Part shown: positions 6,048-7,469 of the stretch, one piece after another | How the letters are laid out: every line of letters begins with the position of its first letter | Position numbering within the stretch: the stretch's first letter is position 1 | DNA from: Burkholderiales bacterium | Lineage (GTDB): Bacteria; Pseudomonadota; Gammaproteobacteria; Burkholderiales; Burkholderiaceae | Direction: 5' to 3' | Assembly: GCA_947447845.1 (NCBI GenBank) | Contig: CANFNO010000122.1 | Coordinates: 1 to 7,469 of the forward strand | Length of the DNA: 7,469 nucleotides | The notes under the pieces: model-generated | Told to the model about the DNA's origin: nothing | Seen by the model: only the letters and a program-made list of their open reading frames with translations | Databases searched by the model: none | Program-made: the position numbers and the translations under genes

Positions 6048-7469
6048 TCAGGCCAAAAGCCGCAACGCCTCGTCAAAGTTGAAGTCGGAGATCGCCGCTT
6101 CGATTTTTTTCGCTTCCGGGAACAAGGCGTGCAGCACCGAGGCGTGGCTTTCCCACAGTTCCAGCGCGCTGGCATCGTCGTCCTGCAAAAGCAGCTTGAT
6201 CTGGGCCACCAACGACCGCGCGTTTTCACGATCCAGATCCGTCACGTCGGCTGCATGCTCCGGCTCGGTTGCGGGTGGCAGACTCGTTGTCGCCTTGATC
6301 TGCACGATCAAACGCTGCAACGCGGCGGCTGTATGGCCCATGGCTTGGTTCCGCTCCGATACCTGCGCCCCCGTGCGCAAAACCGACTCCAACTGCTCGG
6401 CGCTGGTTTGCAACTCGCTGGCGCCCAGGTTGCCTGCGACGCCTCGGAGCGTGTGGGCGATACGCTCAGCCGTGGCCAAGTCGGCACCGTCCAGTGCGAG
6501 CTGCATGCTTGCCATGGCGTTTTCCTGGCCCGTGACAAACTTGCGCAGCAAGGAGGCATAAAAAGCAGGGTTGTTGTTGGTGCGCACCAAGCCCAGATCC
6601 ACATCCAGTTCCGGTATGGCTCGCAGCGCCTGAATCAGGCTGTCGGAATCACCATCGACCGCGTTCCGCGGCGGGACAGCGGCTGGCTTCCGGGCACTCA
6701 TGCCATCACGCACCTTGACCCACGTCAGCAGCACTTTCCAGAGGTCTTCCGGGTCAATCGGTTTGGTCACGAAGCCGTTCATACCGGCCTGCATGCAACG
6801 CTCACGGTCGGCCGCCATTGCATTTGCGGTCATGGCGACAATGGGTAAATGCTCGGCGCTAATGGTCTCGCGTATCAGGCGTGACGCGGTAACGCCATCC
6901 ATGACCGGCATTTGCATGTCCATCAGCACGATGTCATAGGGCAGCCCTTCGCCTGCCCTAGCCTGAACCTGCTGCACAGCAATCTGGCCGTTATCTGCTA
7001 CGTCCACCACCAAGCCCACGCTTTGCAGCAGTTCACAGGCCACTTGCTGGTTGATCTCATTGTCTTCCGCCAACAGCACACGGGCACCGGCCAATGCTTC
7101 GAGTTGGCTTTCCAGCTGGCCGCGGCTTGAGGCCGGGGAAACAATACCGACTTCGGCTTCGGCATAGCCCATGATTTGCATCATGGTGTTAACCAGCAAC
7201 GAGCCGCTGACAGGTTTGGACAACACATGCTCGATGCCCAGTTTGTAGGCACCCTGGATCAGTTCCTGACGCCGGTGCGCTGTGACCATTAATACAAAAG
7301 GCACGCTTTGAATGTGCAAGGCCTGTATTGCTTCCACAGTCTGCAAGCCGTCCAGCCCAGGCATTTGCCAGTCCATCAGCACAAACTGGTACGGTTTTTC
7401 GACCCGGTTGGCTTCAACCAGTTTGTCTAGCGCGGCTTGACCGGAGTGGACCTGCTGCGCCATGAAACC
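6048..7469 (-). CDS. Hybrid sensor/response regulator, REC-REC-Hpt C-terminal part (5' partial)
   Basis: The frame is open through the right edge of the window, so the N-terminal sensor and histidine kinase parts, if present, are outside; ATG 7463 is internal to a receiver domain. Numbering from that Met, receiver 1 has phospho-acceptor Asp31 (LMDWQMPGLDG), Thr61 and Lys83 (SKP). Receiver 2 (about 127-250) has acidic Glu133-Asp134 (LAEDNEIN), Asp182 (MDMQMPVMDG), Thr212 and Lys234 (TKP). A linker leads to an Hpt domain (about 285-390) with phospho-His337 in AHTLRGVAGNLGA. A helical tail (about 410-471) ends in FNFDEALRLL, as is common in these hybrids. All relay residues are intact. The protein should act in a cytoplasmic His-Asp phosphorelay; its input and output partner are not visible. 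Its stop is followed in frame by the MCP remnant and then the terminator. Confidence 0.92.
   Translation of the reverse strand, partial: GFMAQQVHSGQAALDKLVEANRVEKPYQFVLMDWQMPGLDGLQTVEAIQALHIQSVPFVLMVTAHRRQELIQGAYKLGIEHVLSKPVSGSLLVNTMMQIMGYAEAEVGIVSPASSRGQLESQLEALAGARVLLAEDNEINQQVACELLQSVGLVVDVADNGQIAVQQVQARAGEGLPYDIVLMDMQMPVMDGVTASRLIRETISAEHLPIVAMTANAMAADRERCMQAGMNGFVTKPIDPEDLWKVLLTWVKVRDGMSARKPAAVPPRNAVDGDSDSLIQALRAIPELDVDLGLVRTNNNPAFYASLLRKFVTGQENAMASMQLALDGADLATAERIAHTLRGVAGNLGASELQTSAEQLESVLRTGAQVSERNQAMGHTAAALQRLIVQIKATTSLPPATEPEHAADVTDLDRENARSLVAQIKLLLQDDDASALELWESHASVLHALFPEAKKIEAAISDFNFDEALRLLA

Noticed and set aside
6048..6050. Programmed TGA readthrough fusing the Hpt protein to the MCP tail
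   Set aside because: The frame is shared, but the Hpt protein already has its usual complete C-terminal tail and no readthrough signal is visible. A one-in-three frame match after a deletion is a simpler explanation.
6012..6848. 278-codon open frame on the + strand opposite the Hpt and second receiver domains
   Set aside because: The - strand frame contains intact REC and Hpt motifs; the + strand frame has His/Gln/Arg-rich shadow composition.

Overview
The window looks like chromosomal DNA of a betaproteobacterium, probably Burkholderiales/Comamonadaceae (Rhodoferax- or Polaromonas-like). This rests on base composition (moderately high GC by eye), on the style of the proteins, and on the gene order of the carbon monoxide dehydrogenase accessory genes. 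The family placement is inference; no rRNA or other marker gene is present.

Region 1 (1-3128, + strand) is the distal part of a cox-type operon that matures and supports a molybdenum hydroxylase of the CO dehydrogenase family. It holds the last 69 codons of a MoxR-type AAA+ ATPase (CoxD-like), a VWA-domain CoxE overlapping it by ATGA, a membrane-anchored CoxG (SRPBCC fold), and an XdhC/CoxI-family protein. The structural genes (large, medium and small subunits) would lie upstream of the window, so the substrate, CO or another compound, cannot be read here.

Region 2 (3176-5541, - strand) converges on the cox genes. It is a two-gene unit: a histone deacetylase-family zinc amidohydrolase followed by a soluble cytochrome P450. 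The HDAC stop and P450 start overlap as ATGA, so they are probably translated together. Both proteins keep all their key catalytic residues. The pairing is the least explained part of the window.

Region 3 (5542-5896) contains a short divergent intergenic stretch with two small GC-rich dyads. It is followed by a 56-codon gene for a very basic small protein with highly-expressed-type codons, and then a strong, probably bidirectional, rho-independent terminator with a GCAA loop.

Region 4 (5895-7469, - strand) is the C-terminal part of a hybrid sensory protein (receiver, receiver, Hpt, C-terminal helical tail), cut by the window end. Between its stop codon and the terminator lies a 46-codon remnant of the C-terminal end of a methyl-accepting chemotaxis protein, open in the same frame. 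This suggests an mcp gene once stood downstream of the hybrid kinase and was deleted except for its tail and terminator.
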